Source: an uncultured Flaviramulus sp.
GTDB taxonomy: Bacteria > Bacteroidota > Bacteroidia > Flavobacteriales > Flavobacteriaceae
DNA length: 64,000 nucleotides
Direction of reading: 5' to 3'
Assembly (NCBI GenBank): GCA_947487155.1
Contig: CANKVS010000008.1
Coordinates: 1 to 64,000 of the forward strand
Shown: one piece after another, positions 35,759 through 44,674 of the stretch
Numbering within the stretch: the first letter of the stretch is position 1
Layout of the letters: every line of letters starts with the position of its first letter
The notes under the pieces: generated by a model
The model's input: only the letters and a program-made list of their open reading frames with translations
Databases searched by the model: none
What the model was told of the DNA's origin: nothing
Program-made: the position numbers and the translations under genes

Positions 35759-38700
35759 TGATTAAAAAACAAAAAAAAGTAGACAAAGAGTTTGGTTTGT
35801 CGTCGTGGGCAATTAACAATAAAACAACCATGTATGTTTTAATTGCTTTAATCCTTTTCTTGGGAGCGGGCGCTTATTTTAGTATGCCTAGGGAAAACTT
35901 TCCAGAAATTAAAGAAACCAAAATTTACATTAGTTCTCTATATCCTGGTAACACTGCCGAAGATATTGAAAAACTAATCACAGATCCTATTGAAGACAAG
36001 CTAAAAACAGTAAGTAATGTTGTTGAAATTACCTCAACATCACAAGAAGATTATTCTATTATTATTGTAGAGTTTGATGAAAATATAACTGTTGATGCTG
36101 CAAAACAAAAAGTAAAAGACGAGGTAGATACTGAAACTTCTGGCGAAGACTGGCCTACCTTTAATGGTGCCAAAGTAGAGCCTAATATTTTCGATTTAAG
36201 CATGTCTGAAGAAATTCCAATTCTAAACATTAATATCTCTGGCGATTACCCTGTAGATAAGTTAAAAGAATATGGCGAATATCTTGAAGATGAAATTGAA
36301 AGCTTACAAGAAATTAAGCAAGTTGATATTCGTGGTGCTCAGGAAAAAGAAGTAGAAGTTGCTGTAGATATTTACAAAATGATGGCTGCTCAGGTAAGTT
36401 TTAATGATATTATTACCGCCATTAGCAATGAAAACATGACCATGTCGGCAGGTAATTTAATTACAAGCGGACAACGACGTACCATTAGAATTATTGGTGA
36501 GATTGACACCCCAAGTGAGTTGAATAATTTTGTTGTAAAATCTGAGATGAATAACCCTATTTATTTAAAAGATATAGCGGTAGTTACATTTAAAGACGAA
36601 GACAAAACCACCTATGCCAGAGAATTTGGAGCACCTGTTGTAATGCTAGATGTGAAAAAGCGAGCAGGTAAAAACATGGTAGCTGCTGCAGAACAGATTG
36701 AAGTAATTATTAAAGATGCTGTAGCCAATGTATTTCCTCCAGACTTAACCGTTACTGTAGCTAATGATCAATCGTCAAAAACGATTGGACAAGTTGATGA
36801 TTTAGTAAATAACATCATCTTTGGAATCATTCTCGTTGTCACCGTTTTAATGTTCTTTTTAGGATTTAAAAACGCTCTGTTTGTTGGGTTCGCCATACCC
36901 ATGTCTATGTTTATGTCACTAATGATTTTAAACATGTTGGGTTACACCATGAATACCATGATTCTTTTCGGATTGATTATGGGACTTGGTATGTTGGTAG
37001 ATAATGGCATTGTTGTAGTAGAAAATGTGTATCGTTTAATGGATCAAGAAGGTCTGACTCGTATAGAAGCTGCAAAAAAAGGTATAGGAGAAATTGCGTT
37101 CCCTATTATCATTTCAACAGCAACTACTATCGCTGCATTTATTCCACTGGGGCTATGGCCTGGGGTTATGGGACAATTTATGATTTATTTCCCCATAACG
37201 CTATCAGTCGTTTTAGGATCTTCACTATTTGTAGCTATCTTTTTTAATTCAGTTTTAGTTTCTCAATATATGACGACCGAAGATAAAGAGATGCCTTTAA
37301 AAAATATCATTAAGGTTTCTATTATCATTGGAGGTACAGGCTTACTCATTTTGGTTTTTGGAGGAAGTGCTCGTGGCTTAGGTAGTGTTATGATTTTTTC
37401 TATTGTTTTATTATGGCTTTACAGATTATTCCTAAGAGGTTGGGCTAACGGATTTCAAAATAAAATATTACCAAAGTGGGAACGTTTATACGAAAAAACA
37501 CTTCGTACTACATTGAAAGGTAAAAGACCTGGAATAATAAGTATTGGCACAATATTACTTCTTTTTATCGTATTTGTTTCATTTGGTATGTCAATGGCAT
37601 CTGGTAATACTAAATTTGAATTTTTTCCAGACAATACACCAAATCAAATTATCGTGTATATAGAGTATCCTGAAGGTACCGATATTAAAAAAACGAATGC
37701 CATTACCAAAGATATAGAGCAACGTGTTTATAAAATTATAAACGACGAAGCCTATATTAAGGATGGTTTTAATTTCTTAACAGAAAGTGGCGTATCGCAA
37801 GTTGGTGAAGGTGCTGGAAACCCACAAACCGATGGTGGTTCTGCTGCAGAAATGCCACATCGTGGTAAAATAACAGCAACCATGCGTGAGTATAAATATA
37901 GAGATGGAGCTGATAGTAATATATTACTTAAAAAAGTACAAAAAGATTTAAAAGACATATACCCTGGCGTTGCCATATCTGTTGAAAAAGATGCTGTTGG
38001 TCCGCCTGCTGGTTATCCTATAAATGTAGAGTTAGAAGGTAATGATTACTCTGAATTAATTGCAACGGCTGAAAAAATGCGCGATTTTATCAACTCCAAA
38101 AACATTCAAGGTATTGATGAGTTAAAAATTGATGTTAATAAATCTAAGCCTTCAATGCAGGTTGCCGTAGACAGAAAAAAAGCTGGAGAATTGGGAGTTA
38201 CTTCTGGACAAGTTGGTCAACAATTACGTAATGCTATTTTTGGAGCCAAAGCAGGCATTTATAAAGAAGATGGTGAAGACTATGATATTTATGTACGTTT
38301 TAATGAAGAAAACAGATATAATACTAGTGCCATTTTCAATCAGAAAATAACATTTAGAGATATGGCATCAGGACAAATTAAAGAAGTTCCTGTATCGGCT
38401 GTTGCAAAACAAAATAATACGTCTGGTTTTAGTGCTATTAAACACAGAAAAGTAAAACGTGTAGTTACTGTTTATTCAGCATTAGCTCCAGGATTTACTG
38501 ATGCTCGTGCTATAGTTAATCAAATAGAATCGGAAATGAGTACTATAAAAGAGGAATTACCTTCATCTGTAAAAATAAATTATACAGGTCAAATTGAAGA
38601 ACAGGAGAAGCAGCAAAAGTTTTTAATGGGTGCTTTTTTTACAGGCTTAGGTTTAATTTTCTTTATTTTAATATTTCAATTTAATTCGGTTTCAAAACCA

Positions 38701-39267
38701 GGTATTATTATGCTCGCTATCTTTTTAAGTTTAATTGGCGTATTTGGAGGGATTCTTATAACTGGTGCTCCGTTTGTTTTGATGATGACTATGATGGGTA
38801 TTATTTCCTTAGCTGGTATTGTTGTTAATAACGGCGTGGTACTTTTAGATTACACACAATTGTTAATTGACAGAAAGAAAGTTGAACACAACTTGGAAGA
38901 TGACCAATATCTTGAGACTTCAGATTTATTGGAAGCCATTATAAAAGGTGGAAAAGCACGTTTACGTCCTGTATTATTAACAGCAATTACAACTATTTTG
39001 GGATTAATTCCATTAGCAACTGGTTTTAACATTAATTTCTTCACACTGTTTAGTGAGTTTAACCCGCATATTTATATGGGTGGAGATAACGTGATTTTCT
39101 GGGGGCCATTAGCGTGGACTGTTATTTACGGTTTATTTGTCGCTACCTTCCTAACATTAATTGTTGTACCTATTTTATTCTTCTTAGTTACCAAATTTAA
39201 AATGTGGCTATACAATAATAGAGTTGCTAAATACAGTGATATTATTGTTACTCAAGAAAATATTTAA
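35758..39267 (+). CDS. RND-family efflux permease
   Basis: A 1169-residue proton-driven inner-membrane transporter with about 12 membrane helices, two large periplasmic loops, and family motifs such as GLGMLVDNGIVVVENVYRLM (helix 4, with the proton-relay aspartate) and GIVVNNGVVLLDYTQLLI (helix 10). It is longer than AcrB (about 1050). The sequence is closer to the AcrB/hydrophobe-amphiphile group than to heavy-metal pumps, because it lacks the metal-relay helix pattern as far as I can judge. Its substrate is unknown. Confidence 0.92.
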   Translation: MIKKQKKVDKEFGLSSWAINNKTTMYVLIALILFLGAGAYFSMPRENFPEIKETKIYISSLYPGNTAEDIEKLITDPIEDKLKTVSNVVEITSTSQEDYSIIIVEFDENITVDAAKQKVKDEVDTETSGEDWPTFNGAKVEPNIFDLSMSEEIPILNINISGDYPVDKLKEYGEYLEDEIESLQEIKQVDIRGAQEKEVEVAVDIYKMMAAQVSFNDIITAISNENMTMSAGNLITSGQRRTIRIIGEIDTPSELNNFVVKSEMNNPIYLKDIAVVTFKDEDKTTYAREFGAPVVMLDVKKRAGKNMVAAAEQIEVIIKDAVANVFPPDLTVTVANDQSSKTIGQVDDLVNNIIFGIILVVTVLMFFLGFKNALFVGFAIPMSMFMSLMILNMLGYTMNTMILFGLIMGLGMLVDNGIVVVENVYRLMDQEGLTRIEAAKKGIGEIAFPIIISTATTIAAFIPLGLWPGVMGQFMIYFPITLSVVLGSSLFVAIFFNSVLVSQYMTTEDKEMPLKNIIKVSIIIGGTGLLILVFGGSARGLGSVMIFSIVLLWLYRLFLRGWANGFQNKILPKWERLYEKTLRTTLKGKRPGIISIGTILLLFIVFVSFGMSMASGNTKFEFFPDNTPNQIIVYIEYPEGTDIKKTNAITKDIEQRVYKIINDEAYIKDGFNFLTESGVSQVGEGAGNPQTDGGSAAEMPHRGKITATMREYKYRDGADSNILLKKVQKDLKDIYPGVAISVEKDAVGPPAGYPINVELEGNDYSELIATAEKMRDFINSKNIQGIDELKIDVNKSKPSMQVAVDRKKAGELGVTSGQVGQQLRNAIFGAKAGIYKEDGEDYDIYVRFNEENRYNTSAIFNQKITFRDMASGQIKEVPVSAVAKQNNTSGFSAIKHRKVKRVVTVYSALAPGFTDARAIVNQIESEMSTIKEELPSSVKINYTGQIEEQEKQQKFLMGAFFTGLGLIFFILIFQFNSVSKPGIIMLAIFLSLIGVFGGILITGAPFVLMMTMMGIISLAGIVVNNGVVLLDYTQLLIDRKKVEHNLEDDQYLETSDLLEAIIKGGKARLRPVLLTAITTILGLIPLATGFNINFFTLFSEFNPHIYMGGDNVIFWGPLAWTVIYGLFVATFLTLIVVPILFFLVTKFKMWLYNNRVAKYSDIIVTQENI

Positions 39268-39323
39268 TATAGATAAATAATTAGACGCCTAATTTTAATG
39301 ATGTAACGAATTCGATCAATAGC

Positions 39324-39366
39324 AGAACCACAGATTTTCAATTAAGAAAATCTGGGGTTCTTTATT
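39324..39366 (+). terminator. Terminator of the RND operon
   Basis: A 16-bp stem with one mismatch (AGAACC plus CAGATTTTC pairing with GAAAATCTG plus GGTTCT, loop AATTAA) is followed by TTTATTTATTTT. The rest of 39268-39556 holds no gene. Confidence 0.85.
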
Positions 39367-39531
39367 TATTTTCAAGTGTACTATTTCTTGTTTGAAATTA
39401 CTGTAAAAGAAAAAAGTTCCTTTAAACTTCATTTCAAAACATTTTTCGACCAACAACTATAGGCAAGAAGTAAAAAGCATGCTAAGTAATCAAAAAAGAA
39501 CCATAAAATAGGGTATCTACATAGTAATTCT

Positions 39532-39539
39532 TAAATTTG
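39532..39539 (+). promoter_or_regulatory. -7 box TAAATTTG of aspS
   Basis: A consensus -7 box lies 17 bp before the aspS start codon. No clear -33 TTG at normal spacing was seen. Confidence 0.5.
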
Positions 39540-39556
39540 CACTTCAATTTTTACGT

Positions 39557-41311
39557 ATGTACAGAAGTCATAATTGTGGCGAATTAAACGCTACAAATAT
39601 AAATACAGAAGTAACCTTATCTGGTTGGGTTCAAAAATCTAGAGACAAGGGTTTTATTGTTTGGGTAGATTTACGCGACCGTTACGGTATTACCCAATTG
39701 GTTTTTGATGAAGAAAGAACATCAAAAACTATGCTTGAACAGGCTCAAAATTTAGGTCGCGAGTTTGTTATTCAAGTTACAGGAACCGTTATAGAACGTG
39801 CTTCAAAAAATCCTAATATGTCTACGGGAGATATTGAGATTCTAGTATCAAAATTAAATATTTTAAATGAGGCTAAATTACCCCCGTTTACTATTGAAGA
39901 TAAAACTGATGGTGGCGAAGATTTACGTATGAAATATCGTTATTTAGATATTCGTCGTAACCCTGTAAAAAACAGCTTGATTTTTAGAGCAAAAGTAACT
40001 CAAGAAGTTCGTAATTATTTATCAAAAGAAGGATTTATAGAAGTTGAAACACCGTATTTAATAAAGTCTACGCCAGAAGGTGCTCGCGATTTTGTAGTGC
40101 CTTCTCGTATGAATGAAGGGCAATTTTATGCACTTCCGCAATCGCCTCAAACCTTTAAGCAACTGCTTATGGTAGGCGGTATGGATAAATATTTTCAAAT
40201 TGTAAAATGTTTTAGAGATGAAGATTTACGTGCCGATAGACAACCAGAATTCACACAGATAGATTGTGAAATGGCATTTATTGAGCAAGAAGATATTTTA
40301 AATGCTTTTGAAGGGCTAACACGTCATTTACTTAAAGAAGTGAATGGTGTAGAGGTTGAAAAATTTCCACGAATTCTATATGATGACGCGATGCGTTTAT
40401 ACGGAAACGACAAACCAGATATTCGTTTTGGAATGGAATTTGGCGAACTTAATACCGTAGCGCAACGCAAAGATTTCAATGTATTTAATAATGCTGAATT
40501 AGTTGTTGGTATTGCAGTACCAGGTGGAAATAGTTACACCAGAAAAGAGATCGACAAATTAATCGATTGGGTAAAACGTCCGCAAGTTGGTGCTTTAGGC
40601 ATGGTGTATTCTCGTTGTAATGATGATGGGTCTTATAAATCGTCTGTAGATAAGTTTTACGATCAAGACGATTTAGCAAAATGGGCAGAAGTTACAGGCG
40701 CAAAAGCTGGTGATTTAATTTGTGTACTTTCTGGCGATACAAATAAAGTTCGTGCACAATTAAGCGCTTTACGAATGGAATTAGCAGAACGTTTAGGCTT
40801 GCGTAAGCCCAATGAGTTTGCTCCACTTTGGGTAATGGATTTCCCCTTATTGGAATGGGACGAAGATACCGAGCGCTACCATGCGATGCATCACCCGTTT
40901 ACCTCACCAAAACCTGGGCAGATAGAATTATTAAAAACCAACCCTGGAGATGTTAAAGCCAATGCTTACGATTTAGTACTTAATGGTAACGAAATTGGTG
41001 GTGGTTCTATTAGAATTCATGATAAAGAAACACAGTCTTTAATGTTCGACTATTTAGGGTTTACACCCGAAGAAGCCAAAGCACAATTTGGATTTTTAAT
41101 GGATGCTTTTCAGTATGGAGCACCACCACATGGTGGGTTAGCCTTTGGGTTAGATAGATTGGTTGCTATTTTAGGTGGACAAGAAACCATTCGCGATTTT
41201 ATTGCATTCCCTAAAAACAATTCAGGACGCGATGTCATGATTGATGCGCCTGCTCCAATTGATGACAATCAGTTAACAGAGTTAAGTTTAAAACTTAATT
41301 TGAAATCATAA
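39557..41311 (+). CDS. aspS: Aspartyl-tRNA synthetase
   Basis: A 584-residue class IIb synthetase charging tRNA-Asp. It shows the N-terminal OB fold ([20 protein letters not shown]), the catalytic core with [20 protein letters not shown] (motif 2), the bacterial GAD insertion domain (about 290-410), and motif 3 [14 protein letters not shown] near the C-terminus. The GAD domain marks the bacterial type. Confidence 0.97.
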   Translation: MYRSHNCGELNATNINTEVTLSGWVQKSRDKGFIVWVDLRDRYGITQLVFDEERTSKTMLEQAQNLGREFVIQVTGTVIERASKNPNMSTGDIEILVSKLNILNEAKLPPFTIEDKTDGGEDLRMKYRYLDIRRNPVKNSLIFRAKVTQEVRNYLSKEGFIEVETPYLIKSTPEGARDFVVPSRMNEGQFYALPQSPQTFKQLLMVGGMDKYFQIVKCFRDEDLRADRQPEFTQIDCEMAFIEQEDILNAFEGLTRHLLKEVNGVEVEKFPRILYDDAMRLYGNDKPDIRFGMEFGELNTVAQRKDFNVFNNAELVVGIAVPGGNSYTRKEIDKLIDWVKRPQVGALGMVYSRCNDDGSYKSSVDKFYDQDDLAKWAEVTGAKAGDLICVLSGDTNKVRAQLSALRMELAERLGLRKPNEFAPLWVMDFPLLEWDEDTERYHAMHHPFTSPKPGQIELLKTNPGDVKANAYDLVLNGNEIGGGSIRIHDKETQSLMFDYLGFTPEEAKAQFGFLMDAFQYGAPPHGGLAFGLDRLVAILGGQETIRDFIAFPKNNSGRDVMIDAPAPIDDNQLTELSLKLNLKS

Positions 41312-41316
41312 AATTT

Positions 41317-41345
41317 AAATCCTGCTTTTTGCAGGATTTTTTATT
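41317..41345 (+). terminator. Terminator after aspS
   Basis: AAATCCTGC pairs with GCAGGATTT around a TTTTT loop, followed by a T tract, directly after the aspS stop codon. Confidence 0.9.
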
Positions 41346-41356
41346 AGTTTTATAAT

Positions 41357-43144
41357 ATGCCTATTAACGGTAAAAGTTTTTTAAGAAAGTTTCTCATCTG
41401 GAAATACAAGCATATTTCAGAGCAAAACTTTATATACATACTAAGTGTTCTCGTTGGTCTTTTAGCAGGTTTAGGAACGGTTTCACTTAAAAATATAACA
41501 CATTATATTCAGCTACTTTTCGAAATAAATATTTTTAAAAATTATCAAAATTCTTTATACTTTATATTCCCTATAATTGGGTTATTACTCGTTTATATTA
41601 TTAAACAAGTATGGTTAAAAAAGCATATAGGTCATGGCATATCAACTACACTACACGCCATTTCAAAACTCAACGGAATTATTCCTAGATATAACATTTT
41701 TGCAGCACTTATTACCGCCCCCTTAACCGTTGGTTTTGGTGGCTCAGTAGGGTTACAAGGACCAGCAGTAAGTGTAGGTTCTGCTTTAGGTTCTAATGCA
41801 GCACGCTTGTTTCATATGAATACTAAAACGCGTATGCTCCTAATTGGGTGTGCCGCAGCTGGAGCAATGGCATCCATGTTTAAAGCGCCTATTGCTGCTA
41901 TTATATTTGCAGTCGAAATTTTTAGTTTAGATATTGCTTTTGCATCCTTAGTCCCGTTACTATTAGCATCAGTTTCAGCAGTTATTACCTCATATTTTTT
42001 CTTAGGAACCGATGTGTTACTTCGATTTGAGTTATCGGATACATTTGAAATTAACGACATCCTTTTTTATATTGTTTTAGGTTTAGTAACAGGGCTTTCT
42101 TCAGTTTACTTTTCAAAAGTTTTTTTCGGAATCACCAATTTTTTTAAACAAATTAAAAGTAGAGCAAAACGACTTTTAATAGGAGGATTAGCTATAGGTA
42201 GTTTGCTTTACATTATTCCACCTTTACACGGTGAAGGTTATGGGATTATGAATAACCTATTAAAAGGCGATCATATTAGTGCTATTGGTACGACACCTTT
42301 CAATCTTGATTTAAGTAACATTTGGATTGTTATTGGGCTATTAATTGGAATTGCTGTTTTTAAAGCCATTGCTATGACCACCACATTTGGAGCTGGTGGT
42401 GTTGGTGGTGTATTTATTCCAACCTTAGTTATGGGAAGTGCTTTAGGTAATGCCCTTGCCAAAATAATTAACAACATAGGTTTTGGGTTTCATGTATCAG
42501 AATCTAATTTTACGCTAATAGGAATGACAGGTTTAATGGCAGGTGTACTTCATGCACCACTAACAGCTATATTTCTTATTGCAGAAATAACGGGTGGTTA
42601 CGAGTTATTTGTACCACTTATGATTGTTTCTGCTATATCTTTTGCCATTACAAAATACTATGTGTCGCATTCTATTTATACGCTAAAACTGGCTCAACGT
42701 GGCGAACTTATAACACACGATAAAGATCAAAATGTTTTAATGGTTTTAAACATTGATAAGGTTATTGAAACAAATTTTATAGTACTTACCCCCAATATGA
42801 TGTTGGGCGATATTTTAAAAAATGCTGTCGCAAAATCGTCGAGAAATCATTTTCCTGTAGTTAATGACAACCATGAGTTTTTAGGCGTTATTCGATTAGA
42901 TGATATTAGGCATATGATGTTCGATTCTGAACTTTATAACAAAGTAGATGCTGCAAGTTTAATGCACGCCGATGCTGGAATTATTAATTATGAAGATGAT
43001 AAAATGAACGACATCATGAACAAATTTAAAAGCAGTGGCGCATGGAATTTACCAGTAATTAAAAACGGTAAATACTATGGTTATATTTCAAAATCTAAAT
43101 TGCTAACAGCCTACAGGCAACAATTAATTAATTTTACAAAATAA
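41357..43144 (+). CDS. ClC-family chloride channel with CBS domains
   Basis: A 595-residue ClC protein: a membrane part with about 10-18 hydrophobic segments (residues 1-440) and two C-terminal CBS domains (about 460-590). The anion-path motifs are GHGIST (for GSGIP), GGSVGLQGPAVSVGS and GAGGVGGVFIPTLVMG. In the second motif the gating glutamate of the canonical G-R/K-E-G-P sequence is a glutamine (GLQGP), and the internal proton glutamate also appears substituted (FAVEIFS). Both changes point to a passive anion channel rather than a Cl-/H+ antiporter. The substrate anion is inferred from the family. Confidence 0.9.
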   Translation: MPINGKSFLRKFLIWKYKHISEQNFIYILSVLVGLLAGLGTVSLKNITHYIQLLFEINIFKNYQNSLYFIFPIIGLLLVYIIKQVWLKKHIGHGISTTLHAISKLNGIIPRYNIFAALITAPLTVGFGGSVGLQGPAVSVGSALGSNAARLFHMNTKTRMLLIGCAAAGAMASMFKAPIAAIIFAVEIFSLDIAFASLVPLLLASVSAVITSYFFLGTDVLLRFELSDTFEINDILFYIVLGLVTGLSSVYFSKVFFGITNFFKQIKSRAKRLLIGGLAIGSLLYIIPPLHGEGYGIMNNLLKGDHISAIGTTPFNLDLSNIWIVIGLLIGIAVFKAIAMTTTFGAGGVGGVFIPTLVMGSALGNALAKIINNIGFGFHVSESNFTLIGMTGLMAGVLHAPLTAIFLIAEITGGYELFVPLMIVSAISFAITKYYVSHSIYTLKLAQRGELITHDKDQNVLMVLNIDKVIETNFIVLTPNMMLGDILKNAVAKSSRNHFPVVNDNHEFLGVIRLDDIRHMMFDSELYNKVDAASLMHADAGIINYEDDKMNDIMNKFKSSGAWNLPVIKNGKYYGYISKSKLLTAYRQQLINFTK

Positions 43145-43168
43145 GCCTATAAATAGAACGTCAACATC

Positions 43169-43405
43169 ATGAAATATCTCCTTTTAATTTTAACTATTGC
43201 AGCATTAACAAGTATTGTTGTGGGGTTTACATTAGATGTAGTGTACTCGCAAAAACTCATTGGTTTTGGTGTAGTAGGGCTCTTTTTAATAGTATTTCCT
43301 TTGTTTTCATATTACCGTTGGAAAGATAAAGACGTAAAAGATTATATGCTTACAAAAGAGAATTTAGACAAAATGCGAAAGCGTGAAGGCGATAATAAGC
43401 ATTAA
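43169..43405 (+). CDS. Small two-helix membrane protein
   Basis: A 78-residue protein with two membrane helices (about 3-22 and 30-48) and a charged cytoplasmic tail (YYRWKDKDVKDYMLTKENLD). It follows the ClC gene by 24 bp in the same orientation and may be co-transcribed. I recognise it only as a conserved flavobacterial membrane protein without known function. Confidence 0.65.
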   Translation: MKYLLLILTIAALTSIVVGFTLDVVYSQKLIGFGVVGLFLIVFPLFSYYRWKDKDVKDYMLTKENLDKMRKREGDNKH

Positions 43406-43408
43406 TTT

Positions 43409-43489
43409 GGGCGTTACCTTTCAGGTCGTGCTTTCCGTTATATCTTTTTCTCGTACCTCAAAAAAGGATGCCACTTCAATCACTAACGC
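43409..43489. repeat. Dispersed flavobacterial intergenic repeat
   Basis: The stretch begins GGGCGTTACC and ends ACTAACGC, with inner complementary parts ATCTTTTT and AAAAAGGAT, so the element can fold on itself. I recall closely similar sequences (GGGCGTTAC...CTAACGC) between genes in many Flavobacteriaceae genomes. It starts 3 bp after the stop codon of the small membrane gene. Confidence 0.55.
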
Positions 43490-43537
43490 GGAAAATTATC
43501 GATACAATTCTACTTTGGAGAATCTTTCAAACTAAGG

Positions 43538-43987
43538 TCAATTCAAATTACGCTTTTCAATAAAAAATCGTTTTAAAAGCTCTGATGCATCTTCAGCTAA
43601 AATACCACCTTTTATAATGGTTTTAGGGTGCAATTTTGTTTTCAAATTAATACACCCACGTTCGTTATCTCTAGCGCCGTAAACGATATTAGAAATCTGA
43701 CTCCAATACAAGGCTCCAGCACACATTTGGCAAGGTTCTAACGTTACATACAACGTACAATTTTGAAGATACTTCCCTCCTAAAAAATTTGAAGCGGCCG
43801 TAATTGCTTGCATTTCGGCATGTGCAGTAACATCATTTAGTGTCTCTGTTAAGTTATGCCCTCTAGCAATTATTTTATTGTCAATAACAATAACTGCTCC
43901 CACAGGAATTTCATCTTTCTCAAAAGCAGATTCAGCTTCCTGAAGGGCTTTTTTCATAAAATAAATATCATCAAAAGGTTCTATCAT
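43538..43987 (-). CDS. tadA: tRNA-specific adenosine deaminase
   Basis: A 149-residue zinc-dependent deaminase that converts A34 of tRNA-Arg(ACG) to inosine. The zinc and catalytic motif HAEMQAI (about residues 57-63) and the ligand pair PCQMCAGALYWS (about 87-98) are intact. Size and the ending region are typical of TadA rather than a cytosine deaminase. Confidence 0.92.
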   Translation of the reverse strand: MIEPFDDIYFMKKALQEAESAFEKDEIPVGAVIVIDNKIIARGHNLTETLNDVTAHAEMQAITAASNFLGGKYLQNCTLYVTLEPCQMCAGALYWSQISNIVYGARDNERGCINLKTKLHPKTIIKGGILAEDASELLKRFFIEKRNLN

Positions 43988-44050
43988 AAAAGCAAAAATA
44001 CAATTTCAAATAATATTCTTTAAAGTGCTGATAATTTTTGGACTTGCAAT

Positions 44051-44114
44051 AAAAAAAAGAGTTACAATTTCTTGTAACTCCACAACACAATGTAACCACA
44101 AAACAGTACATTGT
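44051..44114 (-). ncRNA. Candidate minus-strand small RNA with terminator
   Basis: Read on the minus strand, a perfect 8-bp hairpin (ACAATGTA...TACATTGT, 44087-44114) is followed by a second (GAGTTACA...TGTAACTC, 44059-44080) and then eight T residues (44051-44058). That is a good intrinsic terminator on a strand where the only gene upstream points the other way. No clear promoter was identified, so this stays tentative. Confidence 0.3.
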
Positions 44115-44215
44115 TAATAACATATTTAATAACTCATTCCCTTCACTTTTAATCGAATTAGAAAACATTATATATTTATTAAATATTAAAAGACCTTTTT
44201 ATCTTTATATAATTA

Positions 44216-44674
44216 ATGAACTATTACAATTTTCAAATAGTACTACAAGAAGTTCCTGGAGAAATAAGCCTTTGCTTTTCAATTACTGGGTGCACTCTTA
44301 AATGCGAAGGATGCCATTCGCCCTTTCTATGGAAAAAAGAGAATGGTATAACGCTCACCAAAGACCGTTATCTGTCTTATCTCAATCAGTATAAAAACTT
44401 AGCCTCTTGTGTACTTTTTATGGGTGGTGAATGGCATGAAAAAGAACTTGCTTACTACTTAAAATTGGCAAACAAAATGATGTATAAAACCTGTCTTTAC
44501 ACTGGTGAAACTTCAGTTTCTCAAACAATAACTAAAGAACTCACTTGGATTAAAGTTGGAAAATGGAACCCTACTTTAGGCGGATTAACAAGCCGTAAAA
44601 CCAATCAAAAATTTATAGATATAAAAACAAACACCATACTTAATAACCTATTTACAACACCTAAAAACTCATGA
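44216..44674 (+). CDS. nrdG: Anaerobic ribonucleotide reductase activating protein
   Basis: A 152-residue radical-SAM activase. The cluster-binding cysteines are C26, C30 and C33 in TGCTLKCEGCHSPF, and the GGE-type segment is FMGGEWHEKE. It generates the glycyl radical on NrdD using S-adenosylmethionine. It overlaps nrdD by 4 bp (ATGA). Gene order nrdG-nrdD is the reverse of that in E. coli. Confidence 0.93.
   Translation: MNYYNFQIVLQEVPGEISLCFSITGCTLKCEGCHSPFLWKKENGITLTKDRYLSYLNQYKNLASCVLFMGGEWHEKELAYYLKLANKMMYKTCLYTGETSVSQTITKELTWIKVGKWNPTLGGLTSRKTNQKFIDIKTNTILNNLFTTPKNS

Noticed and set aside
43988..44168. A 65-codon Cys/Phe-rich minus-strand frame running into tadA
   Set aside because: It crosses a strong minus-strand terminator, overlaps tadA in another frame, and has the composition of a chance frame.
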